From contig JACEFZ010027755.1 of assembly GCA_014155875.1 (NCBI GenBank), forward strand, positions 62,001 through 126,000: a stretch of DNA of 64,000 bases. Direction: 5' to 3'. Source of the stretch: Cepaea nemoralis. Lineage: Eukaryota; Mollusca; Gastropoda; Stylommatophora; Helicidae. Below, piece by piece: positions 51,956 to 62,429 of the stretch; positions within the stretch are counted from its first letter, which is position 1, and each line of letters starts with the position of its first letter. Below the pieces are notes generated by a model. That model saw only the letters and a list, made by a program, of their open reading frames with translations, was not told where the DNA came from and did not search any database. The translations under genes and the position numbers were made by a program.

Positions 51956-53740
51956 CCCCTCTAACGTGTTTCCACCTTGTCGTGGTAGAGGGGCTTGCGT
52001 GTTCCAATGACTTCAAGAGCTATGCCGACGGTAGCACAGCTACCGGGAGGACAGGTCTAGGGATAGGAACCAGACCAAGAGATACACAAACCTGCTGCCT
52101 TGCAGGTAGACTGGGGACAGGCAGTCAAAAGCTAGGGATAAGCAAATCCATTGCACTCAAAGTCCGAATCGGGCGCACGATACCTCTACATTCTTGATGC
52201 AGACACATATTCTACGGCTCTCAGCTGAGGGATATGGCTGAACGCCCATAAGTTAATATCCCCCGGAATGTGAGGGCCGGGCCGATACTCACCCACTGCG
52301 AAATGGAGGTGAGATGCTTGAGCCATGCTACATGCTTGTCCAGACACTTGTTCTACGGCTCTCAGTCGAGGGATATGAGGGATCCCCGGAATGAGAGGGC
52401 ATGGCCGTTACTCGCTCTCCTGCTGCATGGAGGTAAGATGCTGAGCCGGCAGCATATGCAGCCTACTCTGTGAGTGTTACTAAATGTGGAAAAAGCGTCC
52501 CAGTGCACAGCAATGGTTATGATGCAAGTCTGTATTTAAAACTCATTGAGTGTAGCGCAGTCAAAGGTTGAAAATGTCTCATTAACACGAAAGTGGAACG
52601 CTTGGCTAGCAGAATCCATTACGTGGAAAGTCCGAAGTGAAAGCCTGCTGAGTGGATGTCGTCTGCAAACTAAGGTGGAAAAACGTCTCATTAACACGAA
52701 ATGGAACGCTTGGCTAGCGAATCCATTACGTGGAAGTCCGAAGCGAAAGCTTACTGAGTGGATGTCGTCTGCAGACTGACTGTTCCTGGTTTGCGTGGGG
52801 AGCGACCAGTGGCGAACGTTATATCGAATACATGGAAGTGAGGAATTAAAGCACCCATGGGTAGGACGTGGCGATTGCTTGGGTGAGCCCAGTACCAGAG
52901 CGCAATGTGTAGGCTCTGCAATTATGGAAGCCTCCTTGAATGGCGGGGAATGCCCATGGTTTGCCCCTGCCTTCCCTTGAGGGTTGACCGTGATGCCTTT
53001 GGCCGTTATACCTTGACCTGCTGAGATGTGGGCGACACGACAACAGAATGTCCCTCAAAACCCACAGGAAGACTAACCTGATACAAAAACGCCCGCAGAA
53101 GTCGGATGTTCCAGCCTAAAGGTTGCAAATAAAATGGCACAACGCAAAAACGTCCGACTGAAATGTCCCTAGTGCCTGGAACAGCTCTGACTATTCTGTC
53201 TTCCGGGCACAGCATCCAGCACATGTCCGAACCGAAAGCTCGCTGAGTGGACGCCGTCTGCAGACCGACCGTTCTTGGTTTGTACAGGGAGCGGCCTGGG
53301 GCGAACGAAATGCCCAATACATGAAAGTGAGGAATTAAAGCAGCCATGTGTCCGACATGGCTGTTCCGTGGGTGAGCCCTGTACCAGAGCGCTATGTTTC
53401 GGCTCTGCAATTATGGAAGCCTCCTTGTATGGCGGTAAATGCCCATGTACTGCCCATGCCTTCCCTTGAGGGCTGACCGTGACGTCTTCGACCATTTGAA
53501 CTTGACCAGCTGGGATGTGGACAGCACCACAACAGTGAAAGTCCCCCAGGACTGTTAACCTGGTTTTAAAAAACGCCCGCTTAAGTCGTATGTGTTGGCC
53601 TAAGGGTTTTGGCCCAAAGGTGCATAACGAGACAGACCGCAATTACGTCTGGAAAAACACTCCGGATGAACGCAGAAGAAGAAGAAGAAGAAGAAGAAGA
53701 AGAAGAAGAAGAAGAAGAAGAAGAAGAAGAAGAAGAAGAA
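51956..53740 (+). mobile_element. 1.8-kb composite insert with internal tandem duplications and GAA tail
   Basis: It is bounded by a 10-13-bp direct repeat (GAATACCGCGTTC). The left end carries CCACCTTGTCGTGGTAGAGG, GGCTTGCGTGTTCC, resembling the 5' region of known animal LINEs. The right end is the LINE-C 3' end followed by (GAA)n at 53674-53740. Inside are three levels of duplication: two copies near 52200-52450, two of about 110 bases at 52560-52780, and two of about 430 bases at 52738-53160 and 53227-53670. No RT motif is visible, so it is non-autonomous. A long target duplication and simple tail indicate LINE-type insertion. Confidence 0.7.
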
Positions 53741-53932
53741 GAATACCGCGTTCGAAACACATCTGCGGGCGATTTTGAAACAGGCCGCTTGCGATGGTTT
53801 CCATACAAAGTGCCGGTCGTTCAGAAATCAATGGCAAACTACTGAACGTAATCTTGTCCAAAAATCACAAACAGCCAACAAATGCTGGGGTTGACTACGA
53901 CGTCATGTAAAGAACATGGAACTACTGTTTTT
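53741..53932 (+). mobile_element. SINE-1 copy, 3' half of the split copy
   Basis: GAATACCGCGTTCGAAACAC, GCGGGCGATTTTGAAACAGG, CGGTCGTTCAGAAATCAATG, GCAAACTACTGAACGTAATC and GGGGTTGACTACGACGTCAT complete the copy that begins at 51894. Confidence 0.85.
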
Positions 53933-54139
53933 GTGTCCATGCCATGTTTGTCTTCTTCTTGTGTCTTTTACCCGGAGTTAGCATTTTGTAAAGTGCGACA
54001 TTGCGAATGTGTTAGTTATGTATATGCAAGATCACAGTCTTTCCTGTTTGTTTAGGCAGATTCCACCAGACATGCAACCTTTTCTGGGTGGTTAGTGACT
54101 AATAGTGAGCAGTATAGATCATTACGTCAGAACTATGGA

Positions 54140-54330
54140 CGTCCTCAAATTGCGTAATAGGGAGTCGCTGCGACGGTTGTGGGTTCGATTCCTGGCCATG
54201 TGGTTCGGTTCAGGGGTCGTGTCTCTGGAACTACAGAGTTCGTGTCTTGTGCGAAGCTAACGACAGGCCGCACTGTGAATAGCGGCCGAGCCATATGGAG
54301 TAAAACCCAGTGCAAAGAAGTCCATCCTCT
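54140..54330 (+). mobile_element. tRNA-like SINE fragment
   Basis: GTCGCTGCGACGG and GTTGTGGGTTCGATTCCTGG look like the right half of a tRNA with a good B box, followed by an unassigned body (GGTCGTGTCTCTGGAACTAC). It differs from SINE-1 and SINE-2. Confidence 0.4.
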
Positions 54331-54346
54331 TGTCATGTAAGTTAAA

Positions 54347-54535
54347 GTTAGTTGCATATGATTTACAAGACGTTGCAATCAACCCCATAATTTTTTGACT
54401 GCTAGTGATTTCTTGGCAAATTTATGTTCAGTAGTTTGCCATTGCTTTCCGAACGATCGGCACTCATACCTTGTTATGGGAAACCAACGCAATGCGGTCT
54501 GCTTCCAAATCTCCCGTAGCTGTGTTTCGAACTTA
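54347..54535 (-). mobile_element. SINE-1 copy, minus orientation, truncated
   Basis: The plus strand TTGCATATGATTTACAAGAC, GTTGCAATCAACCCCAT, TTCTTGGCAAATTTATGTTC, AGTAGTTTGCCATTGCTTTC and CGTAGCTGTGTTTCGAAC lacks the A-box end and runs into ATCATCATCATC. Confidence 0.85.
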
Positions 54536-54654
54536 GTAATTATTCTTTCATTATCATCATCATCAACAAAATGCACTCTAGGATATCGGCCATATCACTC
54601 ATCGAATGGTGTGTGGTCTATAAAATGTGGGGCACTGCCATATTGTTAGTCGCC

Positions 54655-55550
54655 TCCTCTCCCGTATAAAGCCATGTTACTCCAATTATCTTAACTATCA
54701 ATGAGGCACTTGGCTCGTAAACGAAACGGTGAAATCAACTTGTAAAGAACATGATTGGCGAACGGGAAAATCAATTACAATGTCGACGCCCGTAAACAGT
54801 TAATCCATTTTTAATCTGGACTCTGCAAAAACAGTCACATATACTAGTTAGTAGTTAAACTAGTTTCTCGTGCCACCGAGAAGGGCCTAATTTATATCTT
54901 ACACTAACCTGAGTATTCAGCACTGCCTTTTCCTACGAACCTTCATTAACCTTCATTCTCCCTTGTGTTCTTCCAATTCGTCGTTCTCTCTGTCGTTTTC
55001 AACCGAATTTATCGTCTAGCGTTTTACGGCTTTAGAAATTCCATGGCGTTTTCCAGATATGTTATGGGCTATCCATATCCTTGACTATTTCCACTGCCAT
55101 CCTTCTATCTCTTCGGAAGCCGTCTTAATCCTTCTCAAACTTAGAAGCCCAACCGATCTGTTCGGTGTAAGTCACAGCCTCTTGTTTATGTTGTCGTCTG
55201 ACGTCCTCCGTTTCTAAGTTTCCTTAGTTCGTTGTTCACTTTGGTACGTCCTTATGGATAATTATGGATAATCCCTTATTCTCCTTTTACCTATTTCTTT
55301 CTGGTGCGTACCCGTCATATGGCAGGCACCAGATGCCCAATACACCCCACGGCGTGCAAAATGGTCCTTTTCTTTACCTTTTACAAGGGAAATGACAAAA
55401 GTTCAAGTCTTTCCGACGTGCCATAATGAGAGCGACTCTGTAGCATCGACGAGCATCCCACTGTGTGTAAACAGAATCACATAATAACAAGGGAGCAAAG
55501 GATCCTGTTCCAATCTTCGAGGCATCTCTGGTATATGCTAGTTAAAAGAA
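54655..55550. other. No recognised feature
   Basis: About 900 bases have only chance frames. TTATGGATAATTATGGATAAT near 55252-55272 is a short duplication. Confidence 0.4.
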
Positions 55551-55554
55551 ATAG

Positions 55555-55725
55555 TAAAGGACCTTTTTTCGTGCCTTGGGGCGCATTATTCATGTGGTGC
55601 TAGATCTATATTTTTATAGACCAATCGGCTCTCGGTTATCAGAATTATCCTCACCACTTAATTCGTTGACACCTGTTTAGGTGTGTCCCAAAGCTCAACT
55701 GTTCATTATTAAGTCATAATAATTT
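55555..55725 (-). mobile_element. SINE-2 fragment, minus orientation
   Basis: CGTGCCTTGGGGCGCATTAT, TCATGTGGTGCTAG and TTTTTATAGACCAATCGGCT correspond to the 3' part of SINE-2 at 41930-42010. Confidence 0.5.
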
Positions 55726-55739
55726 AGTCCTTATATTCT

Positions 55740-56445
55740 GTGCAGTCACAGTTAATGTTTATAGTTTATGAGACAGCGGAGCACATATTGCCCGCACGTA
55801 AAGTAGCCCTAACCGAAAGCCGATTCACATGGCGCCACAACAAACTCTTTACTGAGTTGGCGGCCATAGTGGATGAAGCAAAATGCAGTCGAACAAAGGG
55901 GACAGGCCGATGCCGCTGGGAATTTACTTCGTCCGAGCCGGGCGGCAACGAAGAGACAAGGAAAGCTGCGCTGCCGACTTGCCGTTTCCGACCGTTTTCG
56001 ATGGTGCCGGTGACTAGGAGCTGACCGTGGATCTAAAGGGCCGTGGGGGAATACCCTGAGGTGATCCGAAAGTTTGGCTTGAGACCTTACATCGTACTTC
56101 GCTCCTGGTCAGCCAAGCAGCTAACGCTGATTGAGCTGACCGCTGATTGAGCTGACCGTCCCATACAAGCCAAATATCGAGGAGCAGCACACGTACAAGA
56201 TAGAGAAGTATGGTGACATGGTCGCTAGCCTGAAACAACTGGAAGGGCTAACTGTTAGGCTATTTGCCGTTGAGGTAGGCGCAAGAGGTCTAGTCTCCCA
56301 CTCAGTGTATGATGTGCTAAAGCAAATGGGCATTAAAGGACAAGCTAGAACTCGGGCACAACAACAACTGGCTGAGGCAGCCGAAAAGGCCTCGTGCTTG
56401 CTGTGGAATTGCCGTAACTCGGATTGGGATATGTCTCGAAACTAG
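55740..56445 (+). pseudogene. C-terminus of an R2-type LINE with restriction-like endonuclease, decayed
   Basis: Two readable stretches flank a frameshifted middle. The first has LTESRFTWRHNKLFTELAAI (about 55813-55872). The middle, read across frames, resembles LRP(D)IVL.S...K...L.ELT (about 56083-56140), the PD-(D/E)-type core of the restriction-like endonuclease, with the Asp position now Tyr. The last stretch is LFAVEVGARGLVSHSVYDVL (about 56260-56319), then AEAAEKASCLLWNCRNSDW (about 56375-56430), which matches the conserved C-terminal block in many invertebrate R2-like proteins. Such enzymes nick target DNA for reverse transcription. The RT is absent. The family assignment is from pattern memory. 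Confidence 0.5.
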
Positions 56446-56481
56446 TATGGTTAAGCGGTAACTGCAGAACGAAAAACAATC

Positions 56482-56772
56482 TGATTTATTTTGTTGTTTC
56501 GGGATTTGAGATTTAAATATTGAGCACAACCCACTACTGGCAACGCTGATCGTATTCTGGTATGAACCTAAGGCCTGTCCACGTCAATGTGGAAGCACTA
56601 GACTCGAGTTTCGCTCTCGTTTGAGCTCATCAGTAGTGCATATCCTTGACCGGATCCGGAAACAAACCCCGGATCACTGGCATGTGAAGCGGGTGTGTAA
56701 ACACTAGACCACGCGGCACACGCTGGACACGGCCAAATTATCACAACAGAACACCACAACGTCACCCATCGT
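56482..56772 (-). repeat. 291-bp direct repeat, copy 1 (tRNA-headed SINE, minus)
   Basis: It differs from 56902-57192 at three positions that I can see. On the minus strand GCCGCGTGGTCTAGTGTTTA resembles an A box and CCGGGGTTTGTTTCCGGATC a degenerate B box, so it is probably a tRNA-derived SINE. Confidence 0.8.
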
Positions 56773-56901
56773 AGGCTGTAGCTCAAGATTTGCCCGATCG
56801 CCGCGACTGACATCCGTCAATCGATGTGGACCCGAACGATCAGGTCTTCTCACTGGCAAGGTACACCAGGCCACCTAAAGTCCAGTGAGCAATAATCAAA
56901 T

Positions 56902-57192
56902 TGATTTATTTTGTTGTTTCGGGATTTGAGATTTAAATATTGAGCACAACCCACTACTGGCAACGCTGATCGTATTCTGGTATGAACCTAAGGCCTATCC
57001 ACGTCAATGTGGAAGCACTAGACTCGAGTTTCGCTCTCGTTTGAGCTCATCAGTAGTGCATATCCTTGACCGGATCCGGAAACAAACCCCGGATCACTGG
57101 CATGTGAAGCGGATGTGTAAACACTAGACCACGCGGCACACACTGGACACGGCCAAATTATCACAACAGAACACCACAACGTCACCCATCGT
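56902..57192 (-). repeat. 291-bp direct repeat, copy 2
   Basis: This is the same sequence as 56482-56772 with A for G at two sites near 56997 and 57112 and one change near 57141. A 129-bp spacer separates the copies, suggesting a recent segmental duplication of 420 bases. Confidence 0.85.
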
Positions 57193-57560
57193 TAACTTTC
57201 GTCAACAAAATACTAAACCTTTGAAGGCAGTCAGTGTCAGTACTACATTGCGGTCTTTTTGTTTTTTGTTTTTTTGGTTTAAAATCAAAACTTCATTTAA
57301 CAATAAATTTTAAATCAGTTTCGAATCGCTATTAATGTAATTAATTTACAAACAGTTGTAACAGACGACAACATGGCGCCTTGCGCACTCTAATTAGTCG
57401 ACAAGGCTGGGATACGGGAACTTCCTAACGCTTCGTTGCGAACTGAACAAAGGCATTCGATAATATCTGAGCATAACAACCATGAGCAGAATAAATTATC
57501 GCACGCTGACGGGTCGCTCCGAGTGTATCTTTGAAATTATTAAAATATATTATATTAGCA
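57193..57560. other. No recognised feature
   Basis: AT-rich sequence with T runs near 57256-57279. Nothing is identified. Confidence 0.4.
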
Positions 57561-57561
57561 G

Positions 57562-57651
57562 GTCAGCATGGTCGAATGGATAAGAACGCGTGTTCTTAAA
57601 CATTCGGTGTACTGATGCCGAGGTTAGGGGTTCAACCCCTACACCGGACAG
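57562..57651 (+). mobile_element. tRNA-like sequence (Leu/Ser-type), probably a SINE head
   Basis: GTCAGCATGGTCGAATGGAT resembles the D-arm and A box of a class II tRNA, and AGGGGTTCAACCCCT forms a perfect T-arm stem with a B box. The acceptor ends (GTCAGCA and ACCGGACAGC) pair poorly and the anticodon arm is unclear, so a functional tRNA is unlikely. Confidence 0.5.
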
Positions 57652-57784
57652 CTGGACTACAATGTCGACCTGTCGTCCTTGATTTTGGGACATAAATTAC
57701 AAGTACCTCTAAAGTCGGAGTGGGTTCGCCTGTTGGCGAGGGACACTGTTAATAGGGAAAGCTAATCTACACGCAAAATTTAGC

Positions 57785-57848
57785 CCATCACTACTATAAA
57801 TAGTGTGTATGGACTCCATCACTACTATAAATAGTGTGTATGGACTAC
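57785..57848. repeat. 32-bp tandem duplication with a palindrome
   Basis: CATCACTACTATAAATAGTG, then TGTATGGACT, occurs twice in a row. CACTA...TAGTG is an inverted repeat around TATAAA. Confidence 0.9.
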
Positions 57849-58571
57849 GCTTGAGTTCAAAGCGAGTGAGAGCAAAATAAATTATAATAAATAACGAGGC
57901 CTCGTGTGCCACTTTCTGACAGCTGGCGGGCCACAAGTGGCCAGCGGGCCGTGGTTTAGGAACCTCTATGTGTATGTGCTCTCTATATGTTTTGGATCCT
58001 TATTTTAAGCGTAGTTTGTCTAACTAACTAGACTTATATCTGATACTTCCCAAGCTAGAGGCGTACGTCATACCTCAAAGCTTCAAAGCTATTCTACCCC
58101 CCCCCCCCCGCCCCCCGAGGGACATAAAAAAATCTTTCCTTACTACACAATACGGATTTAACTACAAACTGTTTAGCAACATCCAGAACCCAACTGCGCA
58201 TCCTCGTACATTTGAAGAATAACAGTGTTTACATTCTGTTATCATTTTATATAGTATAGGTAATGGATTTAGTGATTGGTGTGTTTTTAGTCAGAACTGA
58301 TGGGAAAGAGGGGAGGGACTGAGCATTAGGTCGAGAGAGCGAAAGGCATATTGAAAAGTTCAGTATCATTGTATACAATTTTATCAGTATATGATAATGG
58401 TAATAGAGATTGCTCTAACACACGTTAGAGGGTTTACGAGCAACATGACAAGTCATGTCAGACACTTATTTACTCTTGTCAGGTATGTATATGTGTTTGT
58501 TTTTTATTGTGACTCCCCGTGATCTTATAGTACATTTTTGTTTCATTACATACTATTACGTTAACTTAGTT

Positions 58572-58800
58572 TATTGTCATTTACAGGACTTCGCAGTCAA
58601 CTCCATGATTTTTGTTTGTTTGTTTGTTTGTTTGTTTGTTTGTTACTAGGCAAGTTTACGTTCAGTAGTTTGTCATTGCTTTCTGAGCGACCGACACTCG
58701 CATCATTGTATGAAAACCAGCGCTTCCAAAATGCAGAAAGTTGTTTCGAAAGCAGTAAGTGGGATTGTAAATCGCGTGCGTAACTCCGTCGCCACAGCGC
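58572..58800 (-). mobile_element. SINE-1 copy, minus orientation
   Basis: The plus strand ATTTACAGGACTTCGCAGTC, a (GTTT)n expansion at 58612-58642, ACTAGGCAAGTTTACGTTCA, GTAGTTTGTCATTGCTTTCT, GTTGTTTCGAAAGCAG and CGTGCGTAACTCCGTCGCCA keeps the A-box end. Confidence 0.85.
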
Positions 58801-59125
58801 AGATTTAATTTAATGTTTATGTATTATTATACCCTTATAAAGTCCATATCTGTCTTATCCACTTACTCAGTGGATTACAGTGTACATTCCACTGTTTAAC
58901 ATTTTGTCAAGAGTAGAAAACGTGTGGTGTGCTGTTCACGATCATAACTTTAAGATGCATAATACGGGAAATGACATGAGCTGGCCTGTTGATTAGTACC
59001 CGTGCCTGCCAAGAAAGTGACCCGGATTCAACTCCTAACAGAAGCAGAATTAGTTCTAATGTATGAGCTACAGTATAAACTAAAGTGCTTATACACTTAA
59101 ATAAAAGTACTTTAGTTTCTACTAT
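58801..59125. other. Unassigned, with one tRNA-like SINE head
   Basis: GCTGGCCTGTTGATTAGTAC and GACCCGGATTCAACTCC (58980-59036) look like A and B boxes of a tRNA-derived repeat. The rest is unassigned. Confidence 0.35.
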
Positions 59126-59129
59126 AGCT

Positions 59130-59325
59130 CATCATCATCATCAAGTGCCGTGCCGGCTGGCGTAGGCGTTCATGGCTCTCCATAGATCTCGGTCTTTGGT
59201 TTTCTGGATCAACTCTGCTGCTGATATTCCTCCATGCCACCGTCTCAATCCATCCAGCATCACTTCTCTTGGTCTACTGTCAGAGTCTTGCATAACACAA
59301 GACAAGTAGCTCGTTTTCTGGCAAG
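59130..59325 (-). pseudogene. RTE 3' fragment, cut by the Gmr1-type element
   Basis: On the minus strand DSRPREVMLDGLRRWHGGIS and AELIQKTKDRDLWRAMNAY match RTE-B PRGKYLDGLATWHGRDRNTE, LIHDTGDRVKWRVMTAH. The GAT tail is at 59130-59143. Its upstream part is separated by the LTR element starting at 59326. Confidence 0.75.
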
Positions 59326-59858
59326 TGTGAAGTAATATCAAACTATCAAATCACACGAAGTGAATATCCGAAAGTATTATTCACACGCTTTATTGACGCG
59401 CTGCATTCATTATCGCACAAACATCGCGCACTGACAATCTATAGCAATCATTTCAACATGAACAAGATCACTACAATACATAATAATACATGCAAGCAAT
59501 AAACATCTCACTTACAGTTAAACTATACAAGCGTTCGAACCAGTCTCCCACTGTCATACAGGCTAGCTCTCAAGGCAGATTCAAACTCAACTCGCATTCC
59601 CTTGCGACCTGTCCGTTCAATGATCTAAGCCCGTCTGCCAGTTCTGGCGTCTTACACGCTTACACGCTCACGTCAGCTGGTGTCCCCTGCACGGTTCACG
59701 GGGTGAACTCACTTGCTGTGCGTGGCTACCTATCCGGGCGTCGGTAACGACGCCGCGTTCTCTCTGCCGTGTTTAACATTACTCAGGGTTGCGTGTTGTT
59801 ATGGTGTCTGGCGTTGGTACAGACAACGCGTCGCAACCTCGGATGTGAGACCTTGACA
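59326..59858 (-). repeat. 3' LTR of the Gmr1-type element, 533 bp
   Basis: The minus strand begins TGTCAAGGTC right after a polypurine tract and ends GATATTACTTCACA; the ends TGTCAAG and TGTGAAG (inverted) match at six of seven bases. The partner LTR is outside the window, so limits are inferred from these ends and from the RTE fragment that stops at 59325. Confidence 0.7.
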
Positions 59859-59877
59859 CTCTCCACACCCCTTTTCC
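59859..59877 (-). promoter_or_regulatory. Polypurine tract
   Basis: The minus strand GGAAAAGGGGTGTGGAGAG directly precedes the LTR start, the expected plus-strand primer position. Confidence 0.7.
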
Positions 59878-61146
59878 ATGAAAGGATTTCCTTACATGTA
59901 TAATATATCTCTAGGTGTTCTTAAACATGTCAAAGTCGAACATTATACATTAACAATTATCATAAATATATACAGGTGAATAGTCAACAATATGTATACA
60001 CCACTTATGTTGCACTATGAAGTACAACAGTCAAGTACAATCTATTTAATGGGCATTACCTCGCTGTGACCCAGCTAGTCCGGTAGGTATCGGCTAAACT
60101 GGCCCCTACCTCACAACCAAGAACAAAAATACTAAAATAATCAGGTCAAGCCGTGAGCATCTCCCTCTGAGATGACTCCTCCATCAGACCTCTATTTAGA
60201 GTTTCTAATGAAGGTCAACAGTTTTGGCAATATACTGTCCATATCTAAACGATGTTACATTGACATGTTATTTATCAAGCACACATATTTACATATCACC
60301 AACAATTTAGAATAATGTCCCCTGGTTATTATACAGAAAATTTAGGAACAATAATTTATCGTCGTTTACAAGACATAAATTACAATTGCAAACTCATTTC
60401 TTAGTGTCATAATTTGATCCTTATTGACAAATGTGCACAAAAAGTCACGTTTGTAAAGAAGCAATCAAGTTATGATGCTGAGATTACATCCTATACAAAT
60501 CAACATATACAATTCCGTATATGGGAATATTTTAAATCACATTTTAATACAACGTCATACATTTATATACTTTTAATAATATGCAAAAACTCGGAAGTAT
60601 ACAGCTGTACTATTACATGTGTTGTGATGTCATTCAAACAAAGCTGGTCCGTTCTGGATGGATCTTCTATAAACGGAGTAGTAGTTGTTACTATCAGCTG
60701 TTGGATCATCTCTTCCGCCTTCTGCTCGGATTGTACTGTCGCAGTCATCTTTCGTACCTTGTTAAAACGTCTTGGGCACCTCGGTCTGGATACTTTAGGA
60801 TTACCTCACGTTTTAGTGGCTTGGTAACTTCTTGGATCCTCTAGTGTTGTCCCGTGACACTTCTCCGTAGTGTCTGGTTGTTATAAAATTTATTTACAAT
60901 AATAATTACATTCTTTCTCATATCTCACAGTTATACAACACATTAGTTTACATAATACTGATTTCATTCTTTCACATATCTCACAATTATATACGCATTC
61001 ATTCGCATAATAATAATAAGAATCACAATATGTACATAAATTATATCATTGGGAGATACAATATTCCCCATCACAATGGTGTACCCAGCGTTACTGACAC
61101 ATTGTCACAATTGGCTGTGGTACTGAGCACTATCTACGTTGCAGTT
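59878..61146. other. Non-coding 3' region of the Gmr1-type element
   Basis: About 1.27 kb between the RNase H stop and the polypurine tract is AT-rich with only chance frames. Such a long 3' non-coding stretch could hold a decayed extra frame, but I see no motif. Confidence 0.5.
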
Positions 61147-62429
61147 TTATACACCCTCTGCACTGTGCTCTGGTGTCGACTGGGTATTAGGTTCGTTGTA
61201 TGGACATCTCGACAAAAGGTCTGCAAGACAGTTTTGTGAACCTTTTATGTGGTTAACCTCATAGCTATAGTCCTGCAGAAGAAGGGACCATCTTGCCACC
61301 CTGCTGTTACTAGGCGTTCCTCTGGTAACAATTGTCAGCGGAGTATTATCTGTTTCAATAATGAAATGTTTGCCTAACAAAAATCTAGAAAGTTTACGTA
61401 CCGAAAATACCATGGGTATTCGAGTTCCGGTGTACTGTAATTTCGTTCGCTGGTGTTCAGTTTTCGAGAGACGTAGTATACTGGGTACAAGATTTGGTCG
61501 TGTTCTTGGAGAAGCACACCTCCAATGGCTACAGAGCTCGCATCACATCTTAATCTAAAAGTAATATTCAAATTTGGCAATTTCAAAATAGGTGATTTAG
61601 AAAAATAAGAAAGAATTTTCGTAAATGCTGGCCTTAAACATTCACTGTCTACAATCACATTGGGGTGTTTATTTGTTAGTAGATCAGTGAAACATTTGGT
61701 CAATTCAGCAAAATGAGGAATAAACTGTCTATAATAGTTTAACAGACCTAACACACTTCGCAACTGTTTCTTAGTTGTCGGAAGCGACAATTTCAAAATT
61801 CTGGACATGATGTTATCGTCAGTTGATATAAAGCCATTTGAGATCTTATAGCCCAAAAATGAAATTTCCTGAAAGGCTATATCCACTTTGGAAGGTTTTA
61901 CAGTCAGTCCATGATGTCTAATTCTGTCAAATGTCTGCTGTAGTGCTGTTATGTGCTCTGTCATGTCCTTTGTGTGTATGCAAATGTCGTCCATGTACCA
62001 AATGATGTTAGCAATGTCTGTCAAAAGAATTCTTGTCATTCTGACGAAGGTAGCTGGTGCATTGACTAATCCGAAAGGTAGTTTACACCATTCGTATCAA
62101 CCCCAAGGTGTGGCAAATGCAGTCAGATGTATACTATCAGGATGTACAGCTATCTGCCAGTAGCCTTTTGTCATGTCAAGTTTAGTAAAATAACGTGAGT
62201 CAGATAGTTCAGTCAAGATGTCTTCACAGTTGCTCATTGGTTCTAAATCCAACTGTGTAATACTGTTGAGTTTACGATAGTCCACAATGATTTCTTGATG
62301 AAGTTTTTCTTTATAGTGTATAGGGATGGAATATAGTCTACACTTAATAGGAACGTCAGATGTTAAGATGATTTGGTGTTGCACTAAATATGTCTGTCCT
62401 GGGCTGTCCGAAAAGATCGTCCTGTAGTC
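61147..62429 (-). pseudogene. Reverse transcriptase and RNase H of the Gmr1-type element
   Basis: The minus strand continues in the integrase frame: IFSDSPGQTYLVQHQII, then PIHYKEKLHQEI joins at once to IVDYRKLNSI, so roughly 30 residues of the RT fingers are deleted. LDMTKGYWQIAVHP and TAFATPWG follow, then a TGA (62097-62099), LPFGLVNAPATFVRM, WYMDDICIHT (catalytic YMDD, about 61986-61997) and SFLGYKISNGFI. RNase H: RLRCDASSVAIGGVLLQ, RNYSTPELE, then a frameshift near 61410 into KHFIIETDNTPLTIV and GSQNCLADLLSR, the DN and ADxLSR motifs. The ribonuclease removes the RNA strand after copying. Stops, deletion and frameshift make it inactive. Confidence 0.85.

Noticed and set aside
51546..52197. 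A 215-residue frame with an Ile-Tyr repeat
   Set aside because: It crosses the AT array, a SINE-1 end and unrelated repeat DNA; no domain is present.
57562..57651. Functional tRNA gene
   Set aside because: The T arm is good but acceptor and anticodon stems do not close well; similar tRNA-like heads here belong to SINEs.
57900..57960. hAT-type terminal sequence (GCGGGCCGTGGTTTAGGAACC)
   Set aside because: It resembles some hAT ends but no partner end or 8-bp duplication is visible, so it is not listed as a feature.
60414..60844. Frames of 61-137 residues on both strands
   Set aside because: They overlap on opposite strands in the non-coding 3' region of the LTR element and show no domain.
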